DNA from: Planctomycetales bacterium
GTDB lineage: Bacteria > Planctomycetota > Planctomycetia > Isosphaerales > Isosphaeraceae
Direction: 5' to 3'
DNA: 64,000 nucleotides
Assembly (NCBI GenBank): GCA_027451885.1
Contig: DAIDHX010000018.1
Location: 33,768 to 97,767, forward strand
This document shows, piece after piece, positions 39,246 through 47,973 of this stretch (position 1 is its first letter; each line of letters starts with the position of its first letter). Position numbers and translations under genes: made by a program. Under the pieces are notes generated by a model. It had not been told where the DNA came from. It saw only the letters and a list, made by a program, of their open reading frames with translations, and made no database searches.

Positions 39246-41228
39246 ATGGGGATCATCAACCAGCTTCCACCGAGCGTGATCAACCAGATCGCGGCGGGCG
39301 AGGTGGTCGAGCGGCCTGCGAGCGTGGTCAAGGAGCTGCTCGAGAACGCCATCGACGCGGGCGCCACGCGGATCGACGTCTCGGTTGAGCGCGGCGGCAA
39401 GGACCTGATCCGCATCGCCGACGACGGCTGCGGCATGGAAGCGGACGATCTTCAGCTTGCCTTCTTACCGCACGCCACGAGCAAGCTGGCCACGGCCGAT
39501 GATCTGGCCCAGATCCGCACGCTCGGCTTCCGGGGCGAGGCGCTCGCGGCCATTGCCGAGATATCCAAGGTCCGCTGCCAGACCCGCAAGGCCGGCCAGT
39601 CTGAGGGGCTCGAGCTCTGCATTGAAGGGGGCTCATCTGGAGCGATCAAGCCCTGCGGCTGCCCGCCAGGGACCGTGATCGAGGTCCGCAACCTCTTCTA
39701 CAACACGCCGGTCCGGCGCACGTTTCTGAAGGCGGACCAGACCGAGAGCGGGCATGTCGTCGAGGCGTTTTCCCGCGTGGCGCTCGCCCGGCCGGAAATT
39801 CACCTGACGCTCCGCTCTGGCGGGAAGATCGTCCACGACTTGCCTGCCGCGTCGGGCACGCGTGAGCGCATCGCCGTTTTCTTTGGCCGCGAGCTCGCCG
39901 AGTCGCTGATCTGGGTCGAGAGCCGGCTCGAGCGCATGCATCTCTGGGGCTACGTGGGGCACCCGTCGCAGAGCCGCTCGACCGCGAAGGGGCAGTTCCT
40001 CTTTCTCGGCGGGCGCTACGTCCGCGATCGCTCGCTCACCCACGCGCTGAACGACGCCTATCGCGGCCTGCTCATGGTCGGGCGGATGCCGGTGGCCTTC
40101 CTGCACCTCGACCTGCCACCCGAGGAGGTCGACGTCAACGTCCATCCGACCAAGGTCGAGGTCCGGTTTCGGGACTCTCAGCGGGTTTATAGCCAGCTTC
40201 TTTCCACGCTGCGGCAAACGTTCCTGAAGAGCGACCTGCACACGCGGCTGCAAACCGCGGCCGAGCCCGCCGCGCCCCAGTCCCAGGCTACCGGGGCAGG
40301 GATGGAACACCCGCCCCAGGGCGCTTTGCCGGGGTTGCGCGAGCGGCCGGAGCCTCCGTTCGGGCTCGCCGGCGCGTCCAACGATCGCCAGGCGGTGGCA
40401 AGCTGGTTCGAGAGCGGCTCGGCCCGGCAGGCGATCCCCGAATCCGTCGGCCGCGTGCAAAAGCCCGAGTGGGTCGACTCGCTACCGCTCGCTCCCCCCG
40501 AGCCCGAACCCGGCGACGCCTTCGACGAATTCACGCCCGCCGCGCCTGCCCTGGGCGCCGCTCCACTCGCCGCCGCGCCACGGAACGGCACGCGCGGACA
40601 CGCTGAACCGCACGAGACCCAGGGCGCACGCGGCAGCCGGTCCGCCGCTGGCGGGCGGTCCGAAAAGGCAATCCAGCTCCACGATAGCTATCTGGTCGTC
40701 GAGACCGGCGACGGCATGATGGTCATCGACCAGCACGCACTCCACGAGCGGATCCTCTACGAGGAACTGCGGGAACGCGCGAGCAAGGGGCCGGTCGAAT
40801 CTCAGCGCCTGCTCGCGCCTGAGCCGATCGACCTGCCCGCCGCCGAGGCCGCTCTCCTGCTGGAACACGCCGAGGTTCTAACCCAGCTTGGCCTCGAGCT
40901 CGAGTCGTTCGGCGGCGACACCGTCCTCGTGCGCGGAATGCCCGTGATGCTCAAGGGGGCCGATCCCATCCGGCTCGTCCGCGACCTGGCCGACCATCTC
41001 CGCGCATCCCCCATTCCGCCTTCGCGCGACGCTCTGCTTGCCGAGCTTCTGCACATGGTCGCCTGCAAGGCGGCGGTCAAGGCGGGGGATCCACTCAGGC
41101 CCGAGGAAATCGCCGCTCTGCTCGAACGCAGGCATCTGGCCCACGATTCTCATCACTGCCCGCATGGCCGCCCGACCGCCCTTGTCTTCACGCGCGATCA
41201 GCTCGAGAAGCAATTCGGCCGGATCTAG
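39246..41228 (+). CDS. mutL: DNA mismatch repair protein MutL (endonuclease-type)
   Basis: A 660-aa MutL. The N-terminal GHKL ATPase shows INQIAAGEVVERPASVVKEL, NAIDAGAT, DDGCGM and GFRGEALA, followed by the transducer domain with VDVNVHPTKVEVRF. A Pro/Ala-rich linker (about 330-475) leads to the C-terminal dimerisation domain. That domain carries DQHALHERILYE, matching the DQHAxxExxxxE endonuclease motif, with ACKAAVKAG and CPHGRPT, so it should nick DNA after MutS recognition, as in bacteria lacking MutH. The ATG at 39246 follows GAGGGAG by 8 bases. It is upstream of the shikimate genes with a 140-base gap. Confidence 0.95.
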   Translation: MGIINQLPPSVINQIAAGEVVERPASVVKELLENAIDAGATRIDVSVERGGKDLIRIADDGCGMEADDLQLAFLPHATSKLATADDLAQIRTLGFRGEALAAIAEISKVRCQTRKAGQSEGLELCIEGGSSGAIKPCGCPPGTVIEVRNLFYNTPVRRTFLKADQTESGHVVEAFSRVALARPEIHLTLRSGGKIVHDLPAASGTRERIAVFFGRELAESLIWVESRLERMHLWGYVGHPSQSRSTAKGQFLFLGGRYVRDRSLTHALNDAYRGLLMVGRMPVAFLHLDLPPEEVDVNVHPTKVEVRFRDSQRVYSQLLSTLRQTFLKSDLHTRLQTAAEPAAPQSQATGAGMEHPPQGALPGLRERPEPPFGLAGASNDRQAVASWFESGSARQAIPESVGRVQKPEWVDSLPLAPPEPEPGDAFDEFTPAAPALGAAPLAAAPRNGTRGHAEPHETQGARGSRSAAGGRSEKAIQLHDSYLVVETGDGMMVIDQHALHERILYEELRERASKGPVESQRLLAPEPIDLPAAEAALLLEHAEVLTQLGLELESFGGDTVLVRGMPVMLKGADPIRLVRDLADHLRASPIPPSRDALLAELLHMVACKAAVKAGDPLRPEEIAALLERRHLAHDSHHCPHGRPTALVFTRDQLEKQFGRI

Positions 41229-41297
41229 AGCGCCTGGCGCACAACGGGAAAGGTGCGTCTTCACCAGGGCTGCGCCATGCCGTAAGATCAGGAGGAC

Positions 41298-41372
41298 GTG
41301 GCGTCAAGCAAGAACGCAGCGACCCGCGCCTTCCGTTCGGAAGGTCTCGCTCCAGGGGTGTTTAGGCGATGA
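41298..41372 (+). CDS. possible leader peptide ORF upstream of aroDE
   Basis: A GTG at 41298 right after AGGAGG opens a 24-codon frame whose TGA (41370-41372) overlaps the aroDE start (ATGA). The peptide is basic, with two Phe and no Trp or Tyr. Inside it lies a small hairpin, CCTTCC (41329-41334) with GGAAGG (41339-41344). Spacing between AGGAGG and the GTG is only two bases, shorter than usual. It may act to couple translation or may be chance. Confidence 0.3.
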   Translation: MASSKNAATRAFRSEGLAPGVFRR

Positions 41373-42871
41373 TATGCGCGACGATCGGGCGCGGGCGGCA
41401 TTCCTCGCTCGCCGAGGAATGGGCTCAGGCGGCGGAGGCTGGGGTGGGACTGGTCGAGCTCCGGATCGACTGCCTGCGCAGAGAGCCTGATCTCAAACGC
41501 ATTCTGAAGACACGGCCCACGCCGCTTGTCTTCACCATCCGCCGCGGGGCCGACGGCGGCCTCTGGCGCGGCAACGAAGACAAGCGCCAGCAACTTTTGC
41601 GCGAGGCCGTCGCGCTCGGCGTCGACTACATCGACCTGGAAATGGACGTCGCCCCCAAGATCCGCCGCTTTGGCAAGACCAAGCGGATCGTCAGCTACCA
41701 CAATCTGAAGACGACGCCCGTTGACGTTCAGGACGTTGCCGAGAAGTGCGAGGAATTCGACCCGGACGTCGTCAAGATCGCGACCTCGGCGCTGACGCTC
41801 GCCGAGGCTTCGCGCGTGCTGCACCTTGCCACGAACGCCAAGGGACCGATGATTCCCATCGCCATGGGCGAAATCGGCGTCTTCACCCGGATTCTGGGGC
41901 GCAAGTACGGCGCACCGTTTACGTACTCCGGCTTCAATCCCGAGCGCGTCTTCGCGGCCGGCATGATCCCCTACCGCACACTTGAGGTGGATTACAGCTA
42001 CGAGCAAATCAACGCCAAGACTGAAATCTACGCGGTCATCGGCGATCCGATCGAGCAGAGCCTCTCCCCCGCGGTGCATAACGCCGCGTTCCGGGCGCTT
42101 GGGCTCAACAAGGTCATGGTGCCAATCCTGGTGCCCAGCGGCGAGCTCCCCAGCTTTTTCAAGGAGCTGCTCTGGCTCGATCTCAAGGGCTGCAGCGTCA
42201 CGATTCCGCACAAGCAGGACCTGGTGCCATTGCTCCAGCAATGCGAGGGGTCGGTCGAGCGCACAGGCGCGTGCAACACAATCGTCTTTGGCGCGGCGGG
42301 TGTCCGGGTGGGCTACAACACCGATTACCGCGCGGCGATGGGCTCGCTTGAAACCGCCATGGGAGGCGAATCGAGCGACGAATCCACCAGCCCGCTGCTC
42401 GACAAGCACGTGCTCATCCTGGGGGCGGGAGGCGTGGCCCGGTCCATCGCGCGCGGGGTTGCTCGCCGGGGCGCGAATGTAACCATCACCAACCGCCACG
42501 ACGATCGTGCCAACCAGCTTGCCGAGGAGCTCGGCTGCCGTGCAGTCCCCTGGTCCACGCGGGCGAGCACGGTCACCGACGTGATCATCAACGCCACCCC
42601 TGTCGGCATGTATCCCAACGTCGATGACACGCCCCTGCCCCCAGCCGCGTTCTCTCGCGCCGGGCTCGTGGTCTTCGACACGATTTATCACCCCGAAAAC
42701 ACAATGATGCTCAAGCTCGCACGTGAGCGCGGCTGCACCACGGTCAACGGCGCGGACATGTTCCTGCGCCAGGCAGCGCTCCAGTTCAAGCTCTACACCG
42801 GGCAGGACGCCCCAGTCGATGTGATGCGGGACGAACTCAAACGCAAGCTGTCACCCGTGCGAGACGCATGA
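41369..42871 (+). CDS. aroDE: bifunctional 3-dehydroquinate dehydratase (type I) / shikimate dehydrogenase
   Basis: A 500-aa fusion covering two consecutive steps of the shikimate pathway. The N-terminal ~215 residues are type I dehydroquinate dehydratase, with ELRID, SYHN (catalytic His near 111) and VVKIAT (Schiff-base Lys near 136). The C-terminal part from about 218 is shikimate dehydrogenase, with VIGDPIEQSLSPAVHN, GCSVTIPHKQ (catalytic Lys), NTIVF, YNTDY, the NADP-binding ILGAGGVARSI and NATPVGM. Such fusions are known in plants and chlamydiae. The ATG at 41369 is overlapped by a possible leader frame; the gene overlaps aroK by 4 bases. Confidence 0.93.
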   Translation: MICATIGRGRHSSLAEEWAQAAEAGVGLVELRIDCLRREPDLKRILKTRPTPLVFTIRRGADGGLWRGNEDKRQQLLREAVALGVDYIDLEMDVAPKIRRFGKTKRIVSYHNLKTTPVDVQDVAEKCEEFDPDVVKIATSALTLAEASRVLHLATNAKGPMIPIAMGEIGVFTRILGRKYGAPFTYSGFNPERVFAAGMIPYRTLEVDYSYEQINAKTEIYAVIGDPIEQSLSPAVHNAAFRALGLNKVMVPILVPSGELPSFFKELLWLDLKGCSVTIPHKQDLVPLLQQCEGSVERTGACNTIVFGAAGVRVGYNTDYRAAMGSLETAMGGESSDESTSPLLDKHVLILGAGGVARSIARGVARRGANVTITNRHDDRANQLAEELGCRAVPWSTRASTVTDVIINATPVGMYPNVDDTPLPPAAFSRAGLVVFDTIYHPENTMMLKLARERGCTTVNGADMFLRQAALQFKLYTGQDAPVDVMRDELKRKLSPVRDA

Positions 42872-43434
42872 GCCGAAACCCTTCGAGTACGCAGGCCGCA
42901 AGCAGCGGAGTGGTCCTCGTGGGCTATCGCGGGTCGGGCAAGACGACCGTCGGCCGGATTGTGGCCAGCCGGCTTGGCGTCCCTTTCTGGGATAGCGATC
43001 TGGAAATCCGCGCCCGCGCAGGCCGCTCGATCCGCGAGATCTTCGTGGAATCCGGCGAGTCTGGCTTCCGCGACTGGGAAGAGCGGGTGCTCGCGGATCT
43101 CTGTGCACGCGGGGATCGATCCGTACTCGCACCCGGCGGCGGCGCAGTGCTGCGCGAGGTCAATCGGGCGCGGCTCAAGGCTCACGGCACCGTCATCTGG
43201 CTCACCGCGGATCGCGAGACCCTGGCCAGGAGAATCGAATCCGACCCCAAAAGCCGCGAAGACCGCCCCGCACTTGCACCCGGCGGCGTCCTGGATGAGC
43301 TCGATGCCATGATCGCGCAGCGGGCGCCTCTTTACCAGGCACTCGCCGACGCCACGCTCGATGCCAGCACGCTCGATCCCGAACATGTGGCAGACTCCGT
43401 GCTCGCGCTCATCGCGAAGGCCAACCACCCCTGA
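42868..43434 (+). CDS. aroK: shikimate kinase
   Basis: A 188-aa P-loop kinase phosphorylating shikimate with ATP. Seen: Walker A GYRGSGKTT (19-27), the shikimate-binding WDSDLEIRARAGRSIREIF with Asp44, GFRDWEE, and APGGGAVLR. The LID region contains RPALAPGGV. A 14-residue polar extension precedes the core. The ATG at 42868 overlaps the aroDE stop (ATGA), so steps three to five of the pathway are encoded together. Confidence 0.93.
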   Translation: MSRNPSSTQAASSGVVLVGYRGSGKTTVGRIVASRLGVPFWDSDLEIRARAGRSIREIFVESGESGFRDWEERVLADLCARGDRSVLAPGGGAVLREVNRARLKAHGTVIWLTADRETLARRIESDPKSREDRPALAPGGVLDELDAMIAQRAPLYQALADATLDASTLDPEHVADSVLALIAKANHP

Positions 43435-43461
43435 ATTCGCCCCTCGTTTGAGACCCAGCCG

Positions 43462-44412
43462 ATGTTTCTTTCCTCGCTCGTGCTCGCGATTCTGGGGTTT
43501 GGCATCTTCGCCACCGGGGCGGTCGTGGGCAGCTTCCTCAACGTCTGCATCTACCGAATCCCCTGGCAAAAGAGCATGATCTGGCCCAGCTCGCACTGCC
43601 CCAGGTGCATGACCGCGATCGCACCCGGCGACAACATCCCCATCCTGAGCTGGATCCTCCTGCGGGGCGAATGCCGCAACTGCGGGGCGCGGATCTCGGC
43701 ACGCTACCCGCTCGTCGAGGCGCTCACAGGCTGCCTCTTTCTCGCGGCGTACCTGGCTGACGTGATCTACGCCCCACGCGATAGCTGGGGCCAGCTCCCC
43801 TTGATCGGCCTCGGCGCAACGGCCTACCACGCGCTCTTTCTGGCGCTGCTCGTCGCCGCCACGTTCATCGATTACGACCTCATGATCATCCCTGACGAGG
43901 TCACCGTCACCGGCATGTTCCTGGGCGTGGCCCTGGGCGCGATCTGGCCCGGCATCAGGCCTGATCCCTCCACCGCATCCACGAGCCTGGCCGGCCTCGG
44001 CGTCGGCGTGGCGGGATTGCTCGTTTCCGCGGGGCTCACTCAAGCGGTTCGCGTCTCCTCGAGCGCGGTCTTTCGCCGCGAGGCCATGGGGTTTGGCGAT
44101 GTCACCTTGATGGGCATGATCGGCGCATTCCTGGGCTGGCGCGCTGCACTGATCATTTTTTTCGTGGCGCCCTTTTTTGGGCTTGGCCACGCCTGCTGGA
44201 AATTGCTCAAATCCATTGGAAAACGTCTCCGTGGCCGCCAATTATCAAACGCGGATCGCGAAATCCCCTATGGCCCTTATCTCAGCATGGCCGCGGCCAC
44301 GGTTCTGTTATCCTGGAGATGGCTCTGGGAGGGCTGGGCTCGCGGACTTTTCGGAACGCTCTACGTGTTATTCTGGTGGATGCTGGGGGCGAAGGTGGAC
44401 GAGCCGTTCTGA
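43462..44412 (+). CDS. type IV prepilin peptidase / leader methylase (A24)
   Basis: A 316-aa polytopic membrane enzyme. The N-terminal methylase domain has GSFLNVCIYRIP and the zinc-type pairs CPRC (46-49) and CRNC (71-74). The peptidase half has FIDYDLMIIPDE and GFGDVTLMG, giving both aspartates of A24 proteases. It cleaves type IV prepilin-like leaders and methylates the new N-terminal Phe. It starts 27 bases after aroK. Substrates may include the DUF1559 pseudopilin at 33.8 kb and other such proteins in the genome. Two names (pilD, gspO) are in use for this family, and context does not choose. Confidence 0.9.
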   Translation: MFLSSLVLAILGFGIFATGAVVGSFLNVCIYRIPWQKSMIWPSSHCPRCMTAIAPGDNIPILSWILLRGECRNCGARISARYPLVEALTGCLFLAAYLADVIYAPRDSWGQLPLIGLGATAYHALFLALLVAATFIDYDLMIIPDEVTVTGMFLGVALGAIWPGIRPDPSTASTSLAGLGVGVAGLLVSAGLTQAVRVSSSAVFRREAMGFGDVTLMGMIGAFLGWRAALIIFFVAPFFGLGHACWKLLKSIGKRLRGRQLSNADREIPYGPYLSMAAATVLLSWRWLWEGWARGLFGTLYVLFWWMLGAKVDEPF

Positions 44413-44484
44413 CGATTCTCCCCATCCCTCCCAGCGCCCGCGGAAATCCTTCGACCCTCCCCCTCGATACGAGGGAATCGACCC

Positions 44485-44865
44485 ATGGCTTACCAGTACA
44501 AAAGGCGCAAGCCCTCGCTGGTGCTCAATTTCTGGATCTATCGCCGGCTCATCCTGACGGCGGTGGTGCTCGGCCACATCCTTTGGTTCATCTGGGCTAA
44601 CGACGCCAAGGTGACCGTCGCCTTCCCCTACGGCCTCGGCCAGCTCTCAAGCACTGCGGGCGTCGTTATCTTGCTCAGCGTGCTGGTCGGTGCATTCGCC
44701 ACCATCCTGGTTTCCACCGCGATCATCGCAATCAAACGGCTCCGCGGCAGCTCAGGCGGATCCGAACCCCCTCAGGCAGGCAAGGAAGCCGGTGACGACC
44801 GGCCCCCGCCCGACTACGCCGCAAGAACCACCGAGGGATTTAGCAACGCTCGCTGGTCCAATTGA
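44485..44865 (+). CDS. small two-span membrane protein, LapA/DUF1049-like
   Basis: A 126-aa protein with two hydrophobic spans, LILTAVVLGHILWFIWAN at about 22-39 and GVVILLSVLVGAFATILVSTAIIA at about 60-83, and a polar C-terminal tail. The span spacing and short basic start resemble the LapA/DUF1049 family, whose E. coli member works with LapB on LPS synthesis control. Similarity is weak and judged by form only. It lies 72 bases after the prepilin peptidase gene; the ATG has a modest upstream site (GAGGGAATCG). Confidence 0.5.
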   Translation: MAYQYKRRKPSLVLNFWIYRRLILTAVVLGHILWFIWANDAKVTVAFPYGLGQLSSTAGVVILLSVLVGAFATILVSTAIIAIKRLRGSSGGSEPPQAGKEAGDDRPPPDYAARTTEGFSNARWSN

Positions 44866-44919
44866 CGACAATAGAATCGTCGTCGCCGGTTCTCGCCCGA
44901 ACCAGGGATTAACCCGGGC

Positions 44920-45600
44920 ATGGATGCATTTCTGCGCATTTCGAGCGCCTGTGGCTTCACGCAGGCTGAGCCTACCCAGGAACACGCTGGGGTTGCTCAC
45001 TTGCGCGCCGGTCGCGTGCGATCCTACCGGAGTCGTCGCCTGGCCGCGCTCGCCTTTGGACTTTGCCTGATGGCCGGCTGTTCCGGCGGGCGGTCGATCC
45101 TCGTCGGCGGGCCGACCGTCGGCCAGCTCAAGACCAGCCTGAGCCGGGTGGAATACGAGAACAACGAGCTTGAGAGCCGCGTTGCCCGTCTCGAGCGTGA
45201 TAATCGGGCCCTGGAGAATCGACTTTCGCAGGAGCAGCTTGATAACGGCGAGCTCGCGGCCAGGCTCGACGACGCCCGCAACCTGCTTCGCGATCGCGGG
45301 GTGGAGTTTGATACTCGCCTGAGTGCGAAGACATCTCCCGACAATCCCGAGGACGAGGACGAAGCAAGCGCGCACCCACGCAGGGCTCGTAGCGCAAGTC
45401 GTCCACGCAGAAAAGTTCCGCTGGCCAGGATTCCTGGGCCCGAGGACACAACCAGCTCAGACCCGGAATCCAGGGGTGACTCCCCGGACGCGGAGACGGG
45501 CGCCTCCGCGCGGCTAGACGCCAGACGTTTGCGCTCCCATGGCAACCCCAATCGCTGGGCACGCGCTGAGGATTCCGACCTCACCACAGTCATACGCTGA
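44920..45600 (+). CDS. coiled-coil lipoprotein
   Basis: A 226-aa protein with a lipobox LMAGC (Cys54) after a hydrophobic core LAALAFGLC, then about 80 residues of heptad-rich sequence (SRVEYENNELESRVARLERD) forming a coiled coil, and a disordered, Asp/Glu/Arg-rich tail. The lipobox lies far from the ATG at 44920, so the real start may be a later GTG (45016) or TTG (45001). The layout is like small outer-membrane or periplasmic lipoproteins acting as spacers. It is convergent with the histidine kinase gene, 17 bases away. Confidence 0.7.
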   Translation: MDAFLRISSACGFTQAEPTQEHAGVAHLRAGRVRSYRSRRLAALAFGLCLMAGCSGGRSILVGGPTVGQLKTSLSRVEYENNELESRVARLERDNRALENRLSQEQLDNGELAARLDDARNLLRDRGVEFDTRLSAKTSPDNPEDEDEASAHPRRARSASRPRRKVPLARIPGPEDTTSSDPESRGDSPDAETGASARLDARRLRSHGNPNRWARAEDSDLTTVIR

Positions 45601-45617
45601 GCCACGGCAGCTTGCGA

Positions 45618-46493
45618 TCAGCTCCCGCGTTCCGGACGATCCCCGGTTCGCATGACGGATTTTCCCGCCGCTCGACCGCGTTTGCCCGCCGAAGCGCGGG
45701 GAGCAACCACCGCCCCCGGCAGGGGCGAATCGGACACCTGATCGCCCGCGCTCGAATGTCTGGGAAACCAGACGCGAACGCACGTTCCTTGACCCACAAC
45801 CGATGCGAGCTCGATCCTGCCCCGAAGCTGGGCGGTGAGCTCGCGGCAGATCGCAAGACCCAGACCGCTGCCTTCCGTGGCGGAGTGTTCGTCGCACGGC
45901 AGGCGGTAGAACGGTTCGAAGACGCGCTCAGTCGCCTCCGCCGGAATCCCCGGGCCCGTGTCCTCAACCTGGATCGACCAGCCGTCGGCATCAGGCCGTC
46001 CAATCACGTGGACGAGCCCGCCCGAGGGCGTGTACTTGATCGCGTTCGCGACCAGATTGCCCATGATCTGCTGAAATCGCACAGCATCGGTGGCAACCCG
46101 GTAGTCAGGCTGAGAAACGTCGGTCGCGAACCGCAGCCCGGCCTCACGCGCCTGGGCAGCGAACTGGCGATCGATCTCGTCGACAAGCGCGCCCATGGTG
46201 AATTCACCCAGGAGCACGGGACGCCCCCCCTGCACGATCGTGGCGTAATCGAGATAGCTCCCGGTCAAACGCAGGAGATCGTCGCAGAGCGTGACCATCG
46301 TCGTGAGATGCCCACGCTCCTCGGCGCTGATGGAGGAATCCGGCGCTGTCAGCAGGAGATCAAAACCCGACTTGAGCGAGATGAGCGGTCTGCGGATCTC
46401 GTGACTCAGATTGGACAAAATGGACCGCAGCTCGCGCTGATCGATCGACTGACCTGACTCGAGCCCGGAAGCAGAAACGAGAAAGCGTGGCAT
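45618..46493 (-). CDS. soluble sensor histidine kinase
   Basis: A 291-aa histidine kinase lacking membrane segments. HisKA region: SNLSHEIRRPLISLKSGFDL with the phospho-acceptor His31. HATPase: N-box QIMGNLVANAIKYTP near 144, G1 VEDTGPGIP near 180, F-box FEPFYRLP and G2 GSGLGLAICRELTAQ near 206. The sensor part is just 20 residues, so input probably comes from a partner protein. The ATG at 46493 with an excellent GGGAGG site is preferred; the frame continues 39 codons upstream without support. It lies 132 bases after the BON-like gene; the ANTAR regulator at 47.2-47.8 kb is the likely partner. Confidence 0.85.
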   Translation of the reverse strand: MPRFLVSASGLESGQSIDQRELRSILSNLSHEIRRPLISLKSGFDLLLTAPDSSISAEERGHLTTMVTLCDDLLRLTGSYLDYATIVQGGRPVLLGEFTMGALVDEIDRQFAAQAREAGLRFATDVSQPDYRVATDAVRFQQIMGNLVANAIKYTPSGGLVHVIGRPDADGWSIQVEDTGPGIPAEATERVFEPFYRLPCDEHSATEGSGLGLAICRELTAQLRGRIELASVVGQGTCVRVWFPRHSSAGDQVSDSPLPGAVVAPRASAGKRGRAAGKSVMRTGDRPERGS

Positions 46494-46625
46494 GCCTGGC
46501 CTCCCTTGGCCCTTGATTCTTCGCGCCCGCCGACATCCGCGGTGAAAGACGAGCGTACTCGCTTGGGATCCTCTGGGGCGAGTCTGGTTGGTGCGTGCGC
46601 GCAACTCCAAGGTTGCCGCGGCAGC

Positions 46626-46886
46626 TTACGAGACAACAATTTGATTCGCCAGCAGGGGATGGCCATCTGTCAGGTCCAGAACCGCCTGATGGGCCAGTTG
46701 CTTGGCGTGATAGGTCCGCGAGCGGCCCTGAAGGATGATCCGCTCTTCGGAATAGTCCACGTGCAGGTCACGGATCCGTCCGTTGGCAATCCTGTTGATG
46801 TGCCCTTCGAGATACTGGGCCAGTTCCTGGGGATTGTTGCCGATACCCAATCGGCGCAGGTCGGAAAGCGAATTAAACAGAGGCAT
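46626..46886 (-). CDS. small BON-domain-like protein
   Basis: An 86-aa protein whose second half, NGRIRDLHVDYSEERIILQG followed by RSRTYHAKQLAHQAV, fits the BON fold that binds phospholipids or acts in envelope stress proteins. No signal peptide is seen. The ATG at 46886 follows a GGGAG site with 6-7 base spacing. It is preceded by a 268-base leader with several strong hairpins, and lies between the ANTAR regulator gene and the kinase gene, so it is a likely target of their regulation. Confidence 0.65.
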   Translation of the reverse strand: MPLFNSLSDLRRLGIGNNPQELAQYLEGHINRIANGRIRDLHVDYSEERIILQGRSRTYHAKQLAHQAVLDLTDGHPLLANQIVVS

Positions 46887-46995
46887 GCCAGTCTCCCGCG
46901 AGATCCACTGGGGCCATGCAAGGCGTCATGCGTAGAGCCGGACCAGGAGAGTTGGGAGGGTGTCTCGACAAACCAGCACGAGACTTGGGAACGAG

Positions 46996-47111
46996 CCTGC
47001 TCAAGAGCAGGATAAGCGGCTCGCACCATCCTTGATCCCAACCGGCGACGGTCTAGAGCTAGACCAGGCTTCAGGGACCAGGCACCGGGAATACCAGCGC
47101 TGCTCCCTGAA
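46996..47111 (-). promoter_or_regulatory. hairpin-rich leader between ANTAR regulator and BON gene
   Basis: On the minus strand three inverted repeats follow one another: an 8-bp pair TCCCTGAA/TTCAGGGA (47104-47111 with 47070-47077), the 16-base palindrome GGTCTAGAGCTAGACC (47050-47065) and CCTGCTCAAGAGCAGG (46996-47011). Tandem hairpins are the known type of target for ANTAR proteins, which prefer hexaloops with A at 1 and G at 4; those loop bases are not obvious here. There is no T run, so they are not simple terminators. Confidence 0.4.
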
Positions 47112-47154
47112 CACCCAAGGTGAAGGTAACGAGCCGCGTAGGCGGCGTCAAACA

Positions 47155-47805
47155 TTATTCTCGAGGCGCTTCGGGAGGGCGTCTCGAGGTGCGTGCAACA
47201 GGCGCAGGCGCCACCGCAGAAGCCGCGAACAGCTCCTCGGTCTGAATGATCGACTCGGCAAGCTTGGCCATCGGGATTCGCCGATCCTGGCTTTGCCGCT
47301 GCAGCAGCCGGAAAGCCTCGCTTTCCGAGAGATTCTTCTGGTTCATCAAGATTCCCTTGGCGCGTTCGATCAGTTTGCGTTCGCGCAAGGTGGACTGAAG
47401 CTGCTCAACGTCTTCCTGTAGCGTTTTGAGCTCTCGCGCCCGTGCCACCGCCACCTGGATCGAGGCATGTAACGTCGAACTCGTGGCCGGCTTCAGCAAG
47501 TACGAAATCACCCCGTCCTCGACCGCCTGGTCGATCAGGTTGGGGTGGCCGTGGGCCGTGAGAATGATCACAGGCGTACCCGGATCCTCCACAATCCTCC
47601 GCGCAGCGCTTAAGCCGTCGAGACCCGGCATCTCAATATCGAGGAACGCCACATCGGGCGCCAGGCGGCGGCACATCTCGATCGCACGCTCGCCATCCCC
47701 CACGACCGCGATCACGTCATACCCCAGGTGCTCAAGCTGGCTCTGCAAGCCCGACGCCACCGGTTTCTCATCGTCCGCAACCAACACGCGATACGGCCGT
47801 GTCAT
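47155..47805 (-). CDS. response regulator with ANTAR RNA-binding output domain
   Basis: A 216-aa two-domain regulator. The receiver (1-120) has the acidic pair ADDE at 10-13, phospho-acceptor Asp56 in FLDIEMPG, Thr in ILTAHG and Lys in YLLKPA. A helical linker leads to the ANTAR domain (about 145-205), RKLIERAKGILMNQKNLSES then EAFRLLQRQSQDRRIPMAKL. ANTAR domains bind paired RNA hairpins and prevent transcription termination. A Pro/Arg-rich tail follows. The ATG at 47805 is preferred over a TTG at 47820. Its partner is probably the soluble kinase two genes downstream. Confidence 0.9.
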   Translation of the reverse strand: MTRPYRVLVADDEKPVASGLQSQLEHLGYDVIAVVGDGERAIEMCRRLAPDVAFLDIEMPGLDGLSAARRIVEDPGTPVIILTAHGHPNLIDQAVEDGVISYLLKPATSSTLHASIQVAVARARELKTLQEDVEQLQSTLRERKLIERAKGILMNQKNLSESEAFRLLQRQSQDRRIPMAKLAESIIQTEELFAASAVAPAPVARTSRRPPEAPRE

Positions 47806-47973
47806 AGCCTTGGCCCCCAAATCATTCTTGTCTTCACCGCCGTCCCTGGTGCAAGTCTAGTGCCGGTGTCCACACCCGGGCTCGCTTCCGTCACGATCAA
47901 CCACATCCAGGAGCGTCCTCATGTCGACGCGCATTCACTCAGCGATTGTTGAAGTGGCTCGCTTCGAATGGCA

